From a virus: a stretch of DNA of 24,093 nucleotides. The notes beneath the pieces were generated by a model that saw only the letters and a program-made list of their open reading frames with translations, was not told where the DNA came from and ran no database searches. How positions within the stretch are numbered: position 1 is the first letter of the stretch; each line of letters opens with the position of its first letter. Below are positions 1-7,377 of this stretch, piece after piece. The stretch is from positions 1-24,093 of IMG/VR virus record IMGVR_UViG_3300017764_000106. One strand, given 5' to 3'. The position numbers and the translations under genes are program-made.

Positions 1-738
1 AACTTTTTCTATAAAATCAAGTTCTAATTGAAGAGAAAGTAAAGCTGCTTCATTTATTGCTGCTTCTAATTCAGGTGTTTTTAATTCAGGACATTCTTCT
101 AATAGAGTTCTGAATAACCAACATCCTGCTTCGGAATGTAATGATTCATCTCTAATACTCCACTCTACAATTTGCCCAACTCCTTTTAATTTATTTCCCA
201 TTTTAAAGGATAATAAAACAGCAAATGAAGAGAATAAATTTACACCTTCAGTAAATGCTGAGAATATAGCTAGTGATTTAGCTATTTCATGCCAATCTTT
301 TTCACCATTAAAACTATCTCTAACATTCATTAGATTTTCAATTTTAGCCATTGTAGCTTCATCTTCCATAAATTCAGCAAAGTTAGTTAATCCTAACTCT
401 TCATTTAATAGTGAGTATGCTTCAGCATGAATTGTTTCAAAAGCTCCAAATGTAGTAGCCATTGCTATAATTTCAGGTTTTCTAAACCAACTTGTAACTA
501 ACCCAGTCCAATAATCATTTACTACTGTTTCGGTTTGGGCAAATCCTTTTAATATAGAACCTATTACTTCTTTTTCTGTTTCTGATAGGTTTTGTTTCCA
601 ATCATTTAAATCTGACATCATGGGTACTTCTGTATGTAACCAATGGGCTTGTTGTTGTTTTAACCAATATTCATGTGCTTTAGGGTATTCAAAAGGCTTA
701 TAAACTATTCTTTCGGTAAGAAGGTTTCCTTTACTCAT
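1..738 (-). CDS. nrdB: Ribonucleotide reductase class Ia beta subunit (partial, C-terminus beyond window)
   Basis: This is the radical-bearing small subunit that, with NrdA, reduces ribonucleoside diphosphates to supply dNTPs for phage replication. The 246 visible codons begin at the ATG at 736-738 and run off the left edge without a stop, so the truncation comes from the window and not from mutation. The di-iron/tyrosyl-radical site is complete: E70, E101, H104, radical tyrosine Y108 in ETIHAEAY, E164, and E198/H201 in RDESLH. The spacings match E. coli R2 (84-115-118-122-204-238-241). The C-terminal tail that docks to NrdA is not visible. The gene follows the helicase by 18 nt and is likely the most distal visible gene of the replication operon. 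nrdA is presumably near or elsewhere in the genome. Confidence 0.95.
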   Translation of the reverse strand, partial: MSKGNLLTERIVYKPFEYPKAHEYWLKQQQAHWLHTEVPMMSDLNDWKQNLSETEKEVIGSILKGFAQTETVVNDYWTGLVTSWFRKPEIIAMATTFGAFETIHAEAYSLLNEELGLTNFAEFMEDEATMAKIENLMNVRDSFNGEKDWHEIAKSLAIFSAFTEGVNLFSSFAVLLSFKMGNKLKGVGQIVEWSIRDESLHSEAGCWLFRTLLEECPELKTPELEAAINEAALLSLQLELDFIEKV

Positions 739-756
739 ATTTTTGTTTGGTTTAAG

Positions 757-2121
757 TTATGAATTTAATTCAAAAAACTGTTTGCTTAAAGTCTTTCTGT
801 CATAACTATCAAAATCGTTATAACTTTGAGACTGGTTTGTTGGTGGAGATGATTCATAATCATCCGCATCATAATCATGTACTTCAAAATGACCTGTTGA
901 GGTGTCTGCTTTTACTCCAAATGTTAGCCCATCCATGCCATATCTATTTTTCATTATATGGAATCTTCCGGTGCCATTTACCTTATCTTCTTTTTTTCTT
1001 GACAGTGACATACAAAAGTCAGTAATCATAATCTTGTCATAAGACCCTGCAGCTTTATCTCCTTCAATAACATCATCTTTAGAACCTGCTCTGTTTACTT
1101 GAGATACACTCCAAATAGGTACCTTAAGTTCACGCGCTAATCCTTTAGTACTTGTATAAATATCATCTATTTCTCCCTTCCTATCTGCTGTTCTTTTTCT
1201 TGTTGAAAGTAAGTCAACATAATCTATTATAATCAAGTCAGGAACCATATCAAAGTCTTTAACCTTTTGAATGTGAGACTCTAAAGTTGATACTGTTGCC
1301 TTACCAGGTGAAAATTCTTTTATGATAAGTTTTCCTGGAATTTGAGGTAATACTTCTTCAACTTTATCTCTATGTTGTAAAATTTTATTCACAGGGACAT
1401 TTGTAAAAAACGCATCATATCTTCTCCCTACATAATCTTCTCCCAATTCTAAAGTATAATGAACTACATTATATCCTAATCTTACAGCATATCCACCTAA
1501 AGCAACTAGGGACCATGATTTACCTCCTCCTGGATTACCAAATATTAATCCGAAATCTCCTCCACCAATTCCACCTTGTAATAATTTATTTATTTCTTCC
1601 CAAGGGGTTGGTATTGTAACTCTATTATCTTCTCTAAATCTTGCTTCTAAATCCTTATTATATTCATGACCTATATTTTTTTCTTGTCCTGCTTTTAAAG
1701 CATTTTCAATCATAAATTTAATAGAATCATAATCTCCAGCTTTCAATAAATCAACACTACCTAATAATGCTTTTTTTAACTGTTGATTTTTACAAAAGGT
1801 TGAAAATTCTTCTTGAACATATTTTAAATCATCATCTGAGGATTTATATGCTTCTCTTAATTGTTCTTTAATAGATAATTTTAGTACATCATTTTCTACT
1901 TTTTGAACTTCCACTTTAAGGACTTCCATTGAAGGGTTAATATTATACTTATCATAATATTGAAGAATTTCTTTAATTATCCACTTATGAGATTGATTAG
2001 GAAAATATTCATCACTTAAAATATCATGAATATTTACTAAAAATTCTTTATGTGTTAATAAGGACGAAATTACTTTAATTTGGAATTGGTGTCCATATTG
2101 GTCTATTGATTGTAGAGTCAT
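757..2121 (-). CDS. Replicative DNA helicase, DnaB/T4 gp41 family
   Basis: This is a hexameric 5'-3' replicative helicase that unwinds the fork for the phage polymerase. It has 454 residues, close to T4 gp41. Residues 1-150 form the helical N-terminal domain. The RecA-like motor follows, with Walker A GNPGGGKS at 195-202, Walker B LIIID at 296-300, the sensor motif SVSQVNR at 338-344 and a C-terminal KNRYG at 391-395 that fits the arginine-finger region. The last 35 residues are acidic and low in complexity. It lies 7 nt downstream of the 5' nuclease gene, within a run of replication genes (pol, SSB, UvsX, nuclease, helicase, NrdB). No separate primase is visible in the window. Assignment to gp41 rather than to bacterial DnaB rests on the T4-like neighbours. 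Confidence 0.93.
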   Translation of the reverse strand: MTLQSIDQYGHQFQIKVISSLLTHKEFLVNIHDILSDEYFPNQSHKWIIKEILQYYDKYNINPSMEVLKVEVQKVENDVLKLSIKEQLREAYKSSDDDLKYVQEEFSTFCKNQQLKKALLGSVDLLKAGDYDSIKFMIENALKAGQEKNIGHEYNKDLEARFREDNRVTIPTPWEEINKLLQGGIGGGDFGLIFGNPGGGKSWSLVALGGYAVRLGYNVVHYTLELGEDYVGRRYDAFFTNVPVNKILQHRDKVEEVLPQIPGKLIIKEFSPGKATVSTLESHIQKVKDFDMVPDLIIIDYVDLLSTRKRTADRKGEIDDIYTSTKGLARELKVPIWSVSQVNRAGSKDDVIEGDKAAGSYDKIMITDFCMSLSRKKEDKVNGTGRFHIMKNRYGMDGLTFGVKADTSTGHFEVHDYDADDYESSPPTNQSQSYNDFDSYDRKTLSKQFFELNS

Positions 2122-2128
2122 ATAACTT

Positions 2129-3154
2129 TTATTTTTCTGTAACTAATTTTTCAAATATATCTTCAACCCAAAATTCAACATTTCTAATAATGCCTCCTAA
2201 TTGATCTACATGATACATATCTAAGAATTGCTTCGGAAGATACGAAAGATCTTTGTCGTCTGCAACCCTATTTAAATATTCTTTATCATTTTCATCAAGC
2301 ATTGGATTACTTAAATCCATTACTTTATAATTTTTCTCTAGATCATCTATCCCTTGGATAATTCTTGCATAAATAACATTTTCTTTCATTTTTGATTCTG
2401 ATATGTTATATATGTCATCCATAGTTATATCTTCTAAAAATAATTCAGGAAATAATTTAGCTAATTTCTTTTCACCTAATCCTTTTACTCCCTTTACTTT
2501 ATCAGAATTATCCCCCATTAGAGTTTTATAGATAATAAAATTAGAAGAAGACATATTATATTTTTCTTCCATTTTATCTTCAGTATAAAATGTTTTTTCT
2601 ATTGGTCTGTATACTATAACATTTTTATTTACCAATTGGAGAAAATCTTTATCAGATGATACTATAAAAATTTGATCTTTTTCGTTTTTAGGTAAGGTTT
2701 GACTATAATGTGCTATAATATCATCGGCTTCAACTTTATCAATTGAAACTGTTTTAACAGGTAATGTTTTTAAATACTGGATTATTCTAACTAATTGGTC
2801 TACTTTAGCATCATCCTCTTCATCATGATTTTCAAATACTTCCCAATTTGTAATTCGTTGTAAATTTCTACCTGATTTGTATTCGGGAATTAGGTTCTTC
2901 CTATTATTGGAAGAACCCACTCCATCAAAAACCACATAAACACCTGTTGGTTGGATTTGTCTTATTAATGCACCTAATGAGCGAAAAAAACCACCTAAAC
3001 CTCCTACATGGACTCCATTTGGGTTAACCATATTAAGCATAGCAAAATTTCTAAAAAATAAATTTAAACCATCTATTAATATTATTCTTTCACTTTCTAC
3101 CCCAGAATTTTCTTCCATGTTATTTAGTAGATTTAGTAGTTCTTTCTTATCCAT
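2129..3154 (-). CDS. 5'-3' exonuclease / T4 RNase H-like FEN nuclease
   Basis: This is a flap/5' nuclease expected to remove RNA primers and flaps from lagging-strand fragments. Numbering from the ATG at 3154, the metal-binding acidic residues are D28 in LIDGLN, D77 in VFDG, E142/D144/D145 in VEADDI, D168/D170 in SSDKDF and D215/D218 in GDNSD. The helix-three-turn-helix DNA-binding motif KGVKGLGEKK lies at 221-230. The frame stays open to an ATG at 3211, 56 nt inside uvsX. I prefer the ATG at 3154 because it sits one base after the uvsX stop (TAA-G-ATG), which fits translational coupling, and because the conserved domain starts only near residue 24. This gives 341 residues, against about 305 in T4 RNase H. 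Confidence 0.9.
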   Translation of the reverse strand: MDKKELLNLLNNMEENSGVESERIILIDGLNLFFRNFAMLNMVNPNGVHVGGLGGFFRSLGALIRQIQPTGVYVVFDGVGSSNNRKNLIPEYKSGRNLQRITNWEVFENHDEEDDAKVDQLVRIIQYLKTLPVKTVSIDKVEADDIIAHYSQTLPKNEKDQIFIVSSDKDFLQLVNKNVIVYRPIEKTFYTEDKMEEKYNMSSSNFIIYKTLMGDNSDKVKGVKGLGEKKLAKLFPELFLEDITMDDIYNISESKMKENVIYARIIQGIDDLEKNYKVMDLSNPMLDENDKEYLNRVADDKDLSYLPKQFLDMYHVDQLGGIIRNVEFWVEDIFEKLVTEK

Positions 3155-3155
3155 C

Positions 3156-4232
3156 TTAATCAGGTTCATTTGTAAATGGTGTAATATCTTCATACTCTTG
3201 GTCTTCCTCAACTACTTTAAAGTCGCCTCCTCCTAAAATACGTTTCCATTCATCATTATATTGTTCTTTATATTTCTTAAGATCTTTGTCTGAATCATTT
3301 ATAAAACCATGAGGTGTCATTATAATTTTTCCTCTTGTAGTAACACCATTAATATGATTTTTATCAATTTGCACATTTGCTCTTTTGGCAAATTCTATCT
3401 GCTTACCATCTTTAATTGCTTTAATCTTAGATGTTCCAGCTGACATTACATTACCAAATGTAACTACAAATGTTGAATCAAACCACATTGCATAACCTCC
3501 CTTATTCATAAGTTTAGGTTGTCCCATTGGAGATTCCGGTTTTAAAGTCCATACCTTATTAATACACACAAGGGTATTGGTATATGGATTACTTTCCTTA
3601 CGTGACAAGACTATACGCTGATTTACATTATTTCCAAATTGGGTTGACATAGCACCAGCATTCCATTCATTATTATTTTTATTTGATTTAATTGACATTT
3701 CACAAGGAACTGATCCAATTGAATCCCAACAGAATAATAAGTCATAAGGTAAATTTCCTTTCTTCTGCTCATCTAATAAATCTAAAATAAACCCAGCTAC
3801 ATCTTCAATTGTATGAATTGTTTCTCTATCAACATATAAGAAATTACCTGTGTAATCTAATATCTCACCTGTTTCCTCATCTACAATAGTATCAATTTCA
3901 AGCCCCATTTGAGTTGCATGCTCCCAATTCCACTTCATCTCAGTAATAATGAAAACGGGTAAAATACCTCTTTTCTGTGCTGAAACTGCAGCTTCAATAA
4001 GTGCAGTTGTTTTACCTGTATCTGAATGACCTCTAAGTAATACAATATGCCCCATTGGAATCCCAGGAACTGACAAAACATCTTTGTAAGCATCCGAAAG
4101 TGGAATCCATTCTTGGTCTTTAAATTTAGCCTTGGATGTTAATCCTTTTTTACTCTTAAAACCCTCTAAATTGAAGTTGGATTTAATTTCCGAAGAGGCT
4201 GCCTCCGATAGAGATTTTCTTCTCTTTGCCAT
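3156..4232 (-). CDS. uvsX: UvsX-like recombinase (RecA/Rad51 family)
   Basis: This strand-exchange ATPase forms filaments on ssDNA and drives recombination-dependent replication and repair. It has 358 residues, somewhat shorter than T4 UvsX. Walker A is GHSDTGKT at 68-75, the probable catalytic glutamate is in ITEMKWNWEH (E98), and Walker B is LLFCWDS at 165-171. The C-terminus is acidic (VEEDQEYEDITPF), as in RecA-type proteins. The first 45 residues are basic and probably serve the filament interface. It lies between the gp32-like SSB (22 nt upstream) and the 5' nuclease (1 nt downstream), consistent with a shared recombination-replication transcript. Confidence 0.93.
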   Translation of the reverse strand: MAKRRKSLSEAASSEIKSNFNLEGFKSKKGLTSKAKFKDQEWIPLSDAYKDVLSVPGIPMGHIVLLRGHSDTGKTTALIEAAVSAQKRGILPVFIITEMKWNWEHATQMGLEIDTIVDEETGEILDYTGNFLYVDRETIHTIEDVAGFILDLLDEQKKGNLPYDLLFCWDSIGSVPCEMSIKSNKNNNEWNAGAMSTQFGNNVNQRIVLSRKESNPYTNTLVCINKVWTLKPESPMGQPKLMNKGGYAMWFDSTFVVTFGNVMSAGTSKIKAIKDGKQIEFAKRANVQIDKNHINGVTTRGKIIMTPHGFINDSDKDLKKYKEQYNDEWKRILGGGDFKVVEEDQEYEDITPFTNEPD

Positions 4233-4254
4233 AATGTATATTTTTAAAGATTAA

Positions 4255-5115
4255 TTAAAACGGTAAATCATTATCATCTGCTTCGCTATCATCACTAAAC
4301 AAATCATCAAATTTATCTGTTTTAGATTGTTTTGATTTACTTGTATCTAATGAATAATTAGCTGATGGTGTAGATGATTTTGCATCCGTATCAAATGGTT
4401 GAGGAGCTTCAGAAATAATTTCACCCTCAGTCTCATCTTCAGGAGATAAGAATTTAGCTAAATTAGATTTGATTTCCTCGTAAGAATATCTCTTAAAAAT
4501 TGACATTGGATCTGGTTGGTCTTCTAATAAAGTTTTAACTACAGCTTCATCATTAGATAATGTTGTAACTTTCATTGAAGGTGCAACTGTTGTTTTATTG
4601 TAAGATGTTCCTGTAACTTCAGGCCCTACAGTAGTTAATTTAATATCTCTACCTTCTACAATATCAGTGTAATCACCAACTTCAGTATCATCTGCCATGT
4701 TTAAAAAATCTTGATAAACCATAGAACCAAACTGCCATAATTTAACACCTTCATCTTCTTGTCCTCTAACAATAATAGGTGCAAATGTTCTAACTTTCGG
4801 ATCTAGTTTCTTTGCTAATCTCCAATTTTCACTATCACTTGTTTGTCTTAACTGTTTAACAAATTCTTCAATTGGACATTTATCACCCCAATTTGCAGGT
4901 GAAGCCATAACCTTAATATCTCCAATCCCATAGTAAAACTTCATCTCCGTAAAAGGATATGAGGGATTAGTTTTTGAAGGAACTACTCTAACTGTTTCCT
5001 TTCCTACAGTAGGTCTAAAGAAATAATTCTTCTTTTCACCATTACTGTTTCCAGACCTCTTCTCATTTTGAGTGTTGAAGTCATTTAATCTCTGCTTAAT
5101 TGCATTTAAATCCAT
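4255..5115 (-). CDS. Single-stranded DNA-binding protein, T4 gp32-like
   Basis: This protein coats ssDNA at forks and recombination intermediates and would be a partner of UvsX, the helicase and the polymerase. Its 286 residues follow the gp32 plan: a basic N-terminal arm (about 1-35), an OB-type core with aromatic-rich blocks (YFFRPTVGKETVRVVP and EMKFYYGIGDIKVM, about 31-70), and an acidic low-complexity tail (about 225-286). Two points differ from T4 gp32. The protein has a single cysteine (C80), so the His/Cys zinc site of T4 cannot form. The C-terminus is DDNDLPF, which looks like the tip of bacterial SSB (acidic residues then PF) that recruits partner proteins. It starts at the ATG at 5113-5115, after a 68-nt structured, AT-rich leader. 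Confidence 0.85.
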   Translation of the reverse strand: MDLNAIKQRLNDFNTQNEKRSGNSNGEKKNYFFRPTVGKETVRVVPSKTNPSYPFTEMKFYYGIGDIKVMASPANWGDKCPIEEFVKQLRQTSDSENWRLAKKLDPKVRTFAPIIVRGQEDEGVKLWQFGSMVYQDFLNMADDTEVGDYTDIVEGRDIKLTTVGPEVTGTSYNKTTVAPSMKVTTLSNDEAVVKTLLEDQPDPMSIFKRYSYEEIKSNLAKFLSPEDETEGEIISEAPQPFDTDAKSSTPSANYSLDTSKSKQSKTDKFDDLFSDDSEADDNDLPF

Positions 5116-5183
5116 AATATAACTAATTTAATTTTAAAATGTTTATGTTGATTGAATGTACGAACATTCCTTCGGGGAGCCAA
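5116..5183 (-). promoter_or_regulatory. Structured leader upstream of the gp32-like gene
   Basis: This 68-nt gap lies between the stop of the upstream gene and the SSB start. It contains a perfect 6-bp inverted repeat (GAATGT at 5154-5159 and ACATTC at 5164-5169, 4-nt loop). It is preceded on the minus strand by TTGGCTCCCCGAAGGA, which can form a short CC-rich stem. A stretch of about 38 nt with almost no G or C then runs to the ATG. T4 gp32 represses its own translation by binding a structured 5' element followed by an unstructured AU-rich ribosome-binding region, and the layout here is similar. Autoregulation is inferred; I could not fold or test it. Confidence 0.4.
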
Positions 5184-5657
5184 CTATACTTCTAAGATTT
5201 TATAAATCTTTGTTTTTAGTTGTTTTAGCTCATTGTGTTGTGTTAGCAAAACCGTATTTCTATAATGCTGCCAATTAATTGGGAATTTGGTATCAACTAC
5301 CCCTCCATTTAATTTTTTAATTAGCTCATTTAAAGCATTTATAGTGTAAAGTGTATTTGATTCTTTCTTTCTATGAACCAAAATTGTATTTTGAGGAATT
5401 GAACTAACATTTCCTTGCTCTACGTTGTAAGTACAAACATACTCATCATTACTTTTTATATATAATACAAATATCTTTCTATATAAGATATCATACTGAG
5501 AGGTAATGTTTTCTAATAGTCCATCTAACTCATCAAGAGTAGTGAATGTTGCAAATAACCTGTTGTTCAAATCTTTTATATTTAATGTATTAATTTCAGT
5601 AAAATCGTCTACATTATACATATTATCTTTTTTATTCAAAGTTGTAAGTGTCTCCAT
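5184..5657 (-). CDS. Conserved hypothetical protein between polymerase and SSB genes
   Basis: This 157-residue protein is of unknown function. It has no transmembrane segment, signal peptide or catalytic motif that I recognise. The most distinctive stretches are IPQNTILVHRKKESNTLYTI at about 90-110 and ALNELIKKLNGGVVD just after it. I recall similar sequences in uncultured marine phages but cannot assign a role. The ATG at 5655-5657 overlaps the end of the polymerase gene by 26 nt; a second ATG (codon 13, at 5621) would start just outside the overlap. The tight fit between the polymerase and gp32-like genes suggests a replication accessory role, by position only. Confidence 0.7.
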   Translation of the reverse strand: METLTTLNKKDNMYNVDDFTEINTLNIKDLNNRLFATFTTLDELDGLLENITSQYDILYRKIFVLYIKSNDEYVCTYNVEQGNVSSIPQNTILVHRKKESNTLYTINALNELIKKLNGGVVDTKFPINWQHYRNTVLLTQHNELKQLKTKIYKILEV

Positions 5658-6894
5658 AACTTAATTTTGTGTTTAATCCTCGATCTTTAAATAATTCTTG
5701 GATTTGTTTAAATTCATTTTTTTCATTTCTGTCTAAATCAAACAAGAACGCATCATATGTGTAAAGTACCAACTTTGTATTCTTATCTTTTAATATCTTT
5801 ATTATATCCCACATAATACAAACATTAAGTGACGTCTCCAAATTTTGAAGTAAATAATTCAATAGTTTTTGCGGATTCATGTCATTTAATGCACTTTTTA
5901 CAAATCTATGTTTGGATATTGGACACTCCACAAAACCTTCTTCTTGAAACTTTTGCCACAAACTATCTATATATTCCTGCGCTCTTTTGAAAAATTCCAA
6001 ATCCCTATATTCTTTCCAGATTCCCCCATACATTTGTTTAAATGTGATTTCTTTCGCTTTTTGGTAATCAACTCCGTACATTTCACTAAAGCTTTCATGA
6101 ATATCACCAGGGGGAAAAGTATAGCCTGTAAGCTTAGCCAAAAGAGTAGGATGGTAAGCACCAATGTCCAACTCAACCATTTTGTCATTACGCGGTATAA
6201 AGATTTCTCTGTCTCCATTTTTTTTATTAATTGCTCCATAATTTATGCCTCTAAATATATTACTTGGTCTTCCTGTTAATGTTTTAAAATTATACTCCGT
6301 ATAAACTAAATCTTCCTTTATATTATGGAATGTAGTCTGAAACTTATCTCGGTTTACTTTCAATCCATTCCTCTCAATGTGGTTAAACACTAGGGTTGCT
6401 TTTGTGTTGTAGAATTTATTTACTTCCTTTGGGATATTCCCTTTTAAAGTCTCAAACATGGCTTCACACATTTCATAGTGTTTAACAATAGGGATTATTC
6501 TGTTTATATCCCCAAGGTCTTGATAGGTGTTATAATAAAATTGATGACATTGTGTTAATTCTCGTATATACGGAGGGTTAGGTGGGGTGGATATGTCAAA
6601 AGTGTTTTTGTTTTGATAATAGTTGAGAAATTCTTTTCTATCTCTTACGTATACCGCATCAAATTTGTTTATTACGTGTTTTATCTTGTCTATATCCAAC
6701 AGTAACGTTTCACTATGGGAAATAGGCAACATAAAACCTTTTGTCGCATCTAACGGTCTAATATAAACAGCACATATGTCATTTTGTGATGAATGAGTAT
6801 TGTAGCTATAAGGGATTACTTCGATAAATGCATCTCTATAACTACTTGATTTTAATACGTTTAATTGATTTTCAATTTCAATTAACCAAAACAT
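5632..6894 (-). CDS. Divergent family A-like DNA polymerase, small, with degenerate N-terminal domain
   Basis: This is probably the phage DNA polymerase or a polymerase-derived protein. Numbering from the ATG at 6894 (420 residues), motif A is LDIGAYHP with catalytic-position D243. It is followed by a fingers segment GDIHESF (compare DIHRATA of Pol I) and motif B AKEITFKQMYGG at 280-291, which aligns with AK...F...YG of Pol I (K281, F285, Y289). Motif C is TYDAF with D381 in place of HDE. Residues 1-150 resemble the fold order of a 3'-5' exonuclease domain, but I see no DxE active site. It is much shorter than a Klenow fragment (about 605 residues). The frame extends to a TTG at 6927, but that codon abuts a hairpin, whereas the ATG at 6894 has AAAGG just upstream. 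It is separated from the structural genes by the hairpin at 6928-6945. Confidence 0.7.
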   Translation of the reverse strand: MFWLIEIENQLNVLKSSSYRDAFIEVIPYSYNTHSSQNDICAVYIRPLDATKGFMLPISHSETLLLDIDKIKHVINKFDAVYVRDRKEFLNYYQNKNTFDISTPPNPPYIRELTQCHQFYYNTYQDLGDINRIIPIVKHYEMCEAMFETLKGNIPKEVNKFYNTKATLVFNHIERNGLKVNRDKFQTTFHNIKEDLVYTEYNFKTLTGRPSNIFRGINYGAINKKNGDREIFIPRNDKMVELDIGAYHPTLLAKLTGYTFPPGDIHESFSEMYGVDYQKAKEITFKQMYGGIWKEYRDLEFFKRAQEYIDSLWQKFQEEGFVECPISKHRFVKSALNDMNPQKLLNYLLQNLETSLNVCIMWDIIKILKDKNTKLVLYTYDAFLFDLDRNEKNEFKQIQELFKDRGLNTKLSYGDTYNFE

Positions 6895-6927
6895 AACCTT
6901 TAATTTATTTGGATGTAAAGATAACAA

Positions 6928-6945
6928 TGGCTCCTTACGGAGCCA
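6928..6945 (-). terminator. Hairpin between structural block and polymerase gene
   Basis: On the minus strand TGGCTCC and GGAGCCA form a perfect 7-bp stem closed by GTAA, a GNRA-type tetraloop. It lies 21 nt after the stop of the NlpC-like gene and 33 nt before the polymerase ATG. The downstream strand (TTGTTATCTTT) is T-rich without a clean U-tract, so it may be a weak terminator, an RNA-processing signal or an mRNA-stabilising hairpin. The same TTGGCTCC start appears in the gp32 leader near 5176-5183. Confidence 0.55.
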
Positions 6946-6966
6946 AATTGTATTAGAAGATGTTAT

Positions 6967-7353
6967 TTATTTGTTATAATTGGGTCTAAATATTTCTAAC
7001 ATACCTTCATATTCATTATTGACATCTTCAAAAGATATTATTCTCATTTTTTCTCCCCAACCTTCTACTTCCATAACCTCACCATTACCAATGAATATGC
7101 TATAGTGTCTTGGTGGGTTGTCTTCCCATCTACCCCAAACTAAAATATCACCTATTTGCATATCCTTAACTTGAGGTAATTTTAGGATTTCTGTTTCATC
7201 TGAAACTAGTTGAGCGAATAATTGACAATTAAGGAAGCCATTTGTAGAGCATATACCTTTACCCATATCAATTAGTTCATCTCTTAGTGAATTAGGGGTT
7301 TCTTCATGTAATTTACCTTCAGCTAAATATTTTTTTAGATCGAAAGAGTCCAT
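6967..7353 (-). CDS. NlpC/P60-like cysteine peptidase with capsid-targeting-like N-terminal tag
   Basis: This is probably a cell-wall hydrolase carried in the virion. Its 128 residues begin with the tag MDSFDLKKYLAEGKL, shared with the next gene upstream (7370-7651). The catalytic core is NlpC/P60-type: nucleophile C43 in NCQLFAQLV, the QIGDILVWG strand at about 66-74, and H83 in HYSIFIGNGEVMEVEGW. A CHAP-type amidase is the main alternative. There is no signal peptide or membrane segment, so secretion by the host is unlikely. The tag contains L-A-E at 10-12, which fits the (L/I)-x-E site cut by the T4 prohead protease gp21 in internal head proteins. I infer packaging into the head and delivery with the DNA. 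A late-type element precedes it, overlapping the stop of the upstream gene. Confidence 0.65.
   Translation of the reverse strand: MDSFDLKKYLAEGKLHEETPNSLRDELIDMGKGICSTNGFLNCQLFAQLVSDETEILKLPQVKDMQIGDILVWGRWEDNPPRHYSIFIGNGEVMEVEGWGEKMRIISFEDVNNEYEGMLEIFRPNYNK
7309..7337. repeat. 29-nt direct repeat, copy 1 (tag-coding)
   Basis: This 29-base stretch is identical to 7607-7635. It encodes part of the shared N-terminal tag (KKYLAEGKL) of the two neighbouring genes and starts 16 nt inside the coding sequence. Identity at nucleotide level, including synonymous positions, points to recent duplication or gene conversion of the tag rather than convergence. Confidence 0.9.
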
Positions 7354-7368
7354 AATTGTTGTTTATTT

Positions 7369-7377
7369 GTTATAAAA
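7369..7377 (-). promoter_or_regulatory. Late-promoter-like element, variant (TTTTATAAC)
   Basis: The coding strand reads TTTTATAAC 15 nt upstream of the ATG at 7353, a one-base variant of the TATTTATAAC element found before the other structural genes. It overlaps the stop codon of the upstream gene. Confidence 0.35.

Noticed and set aside
1-738. NrdB as a truncated pseudogene
   Set aside because: The frame is intact with all metal ligands and simply runs off the left edge of the window.
3155-3211. Upstream ATG giving a 360-residue form of the 5' nuclease
   Set aside because: It would lie 56 nt inside uvsX and add residues with no nuclease similarity. The ATG at 3154, next to the uvsX stop, is the better start, though I cannot exclude the longer form.
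5908-6279. Plus-strand open frame of 123 codons and a minus-strand frame at 5967-6239 inside the polymerase gene
   Set aside because: Both lie wholly within the polymerase coding sequence, which has clear family A motifs in its own frame. Neither shows a domain or a leader. They are shadows.
6895-6927. TTG start for the polymerase at 6927
   Set aside because: The TTG sits at the foot of a 7-bp hairpin, and an ATG with AAAGG upstream follows 33 nt later in the same frame.
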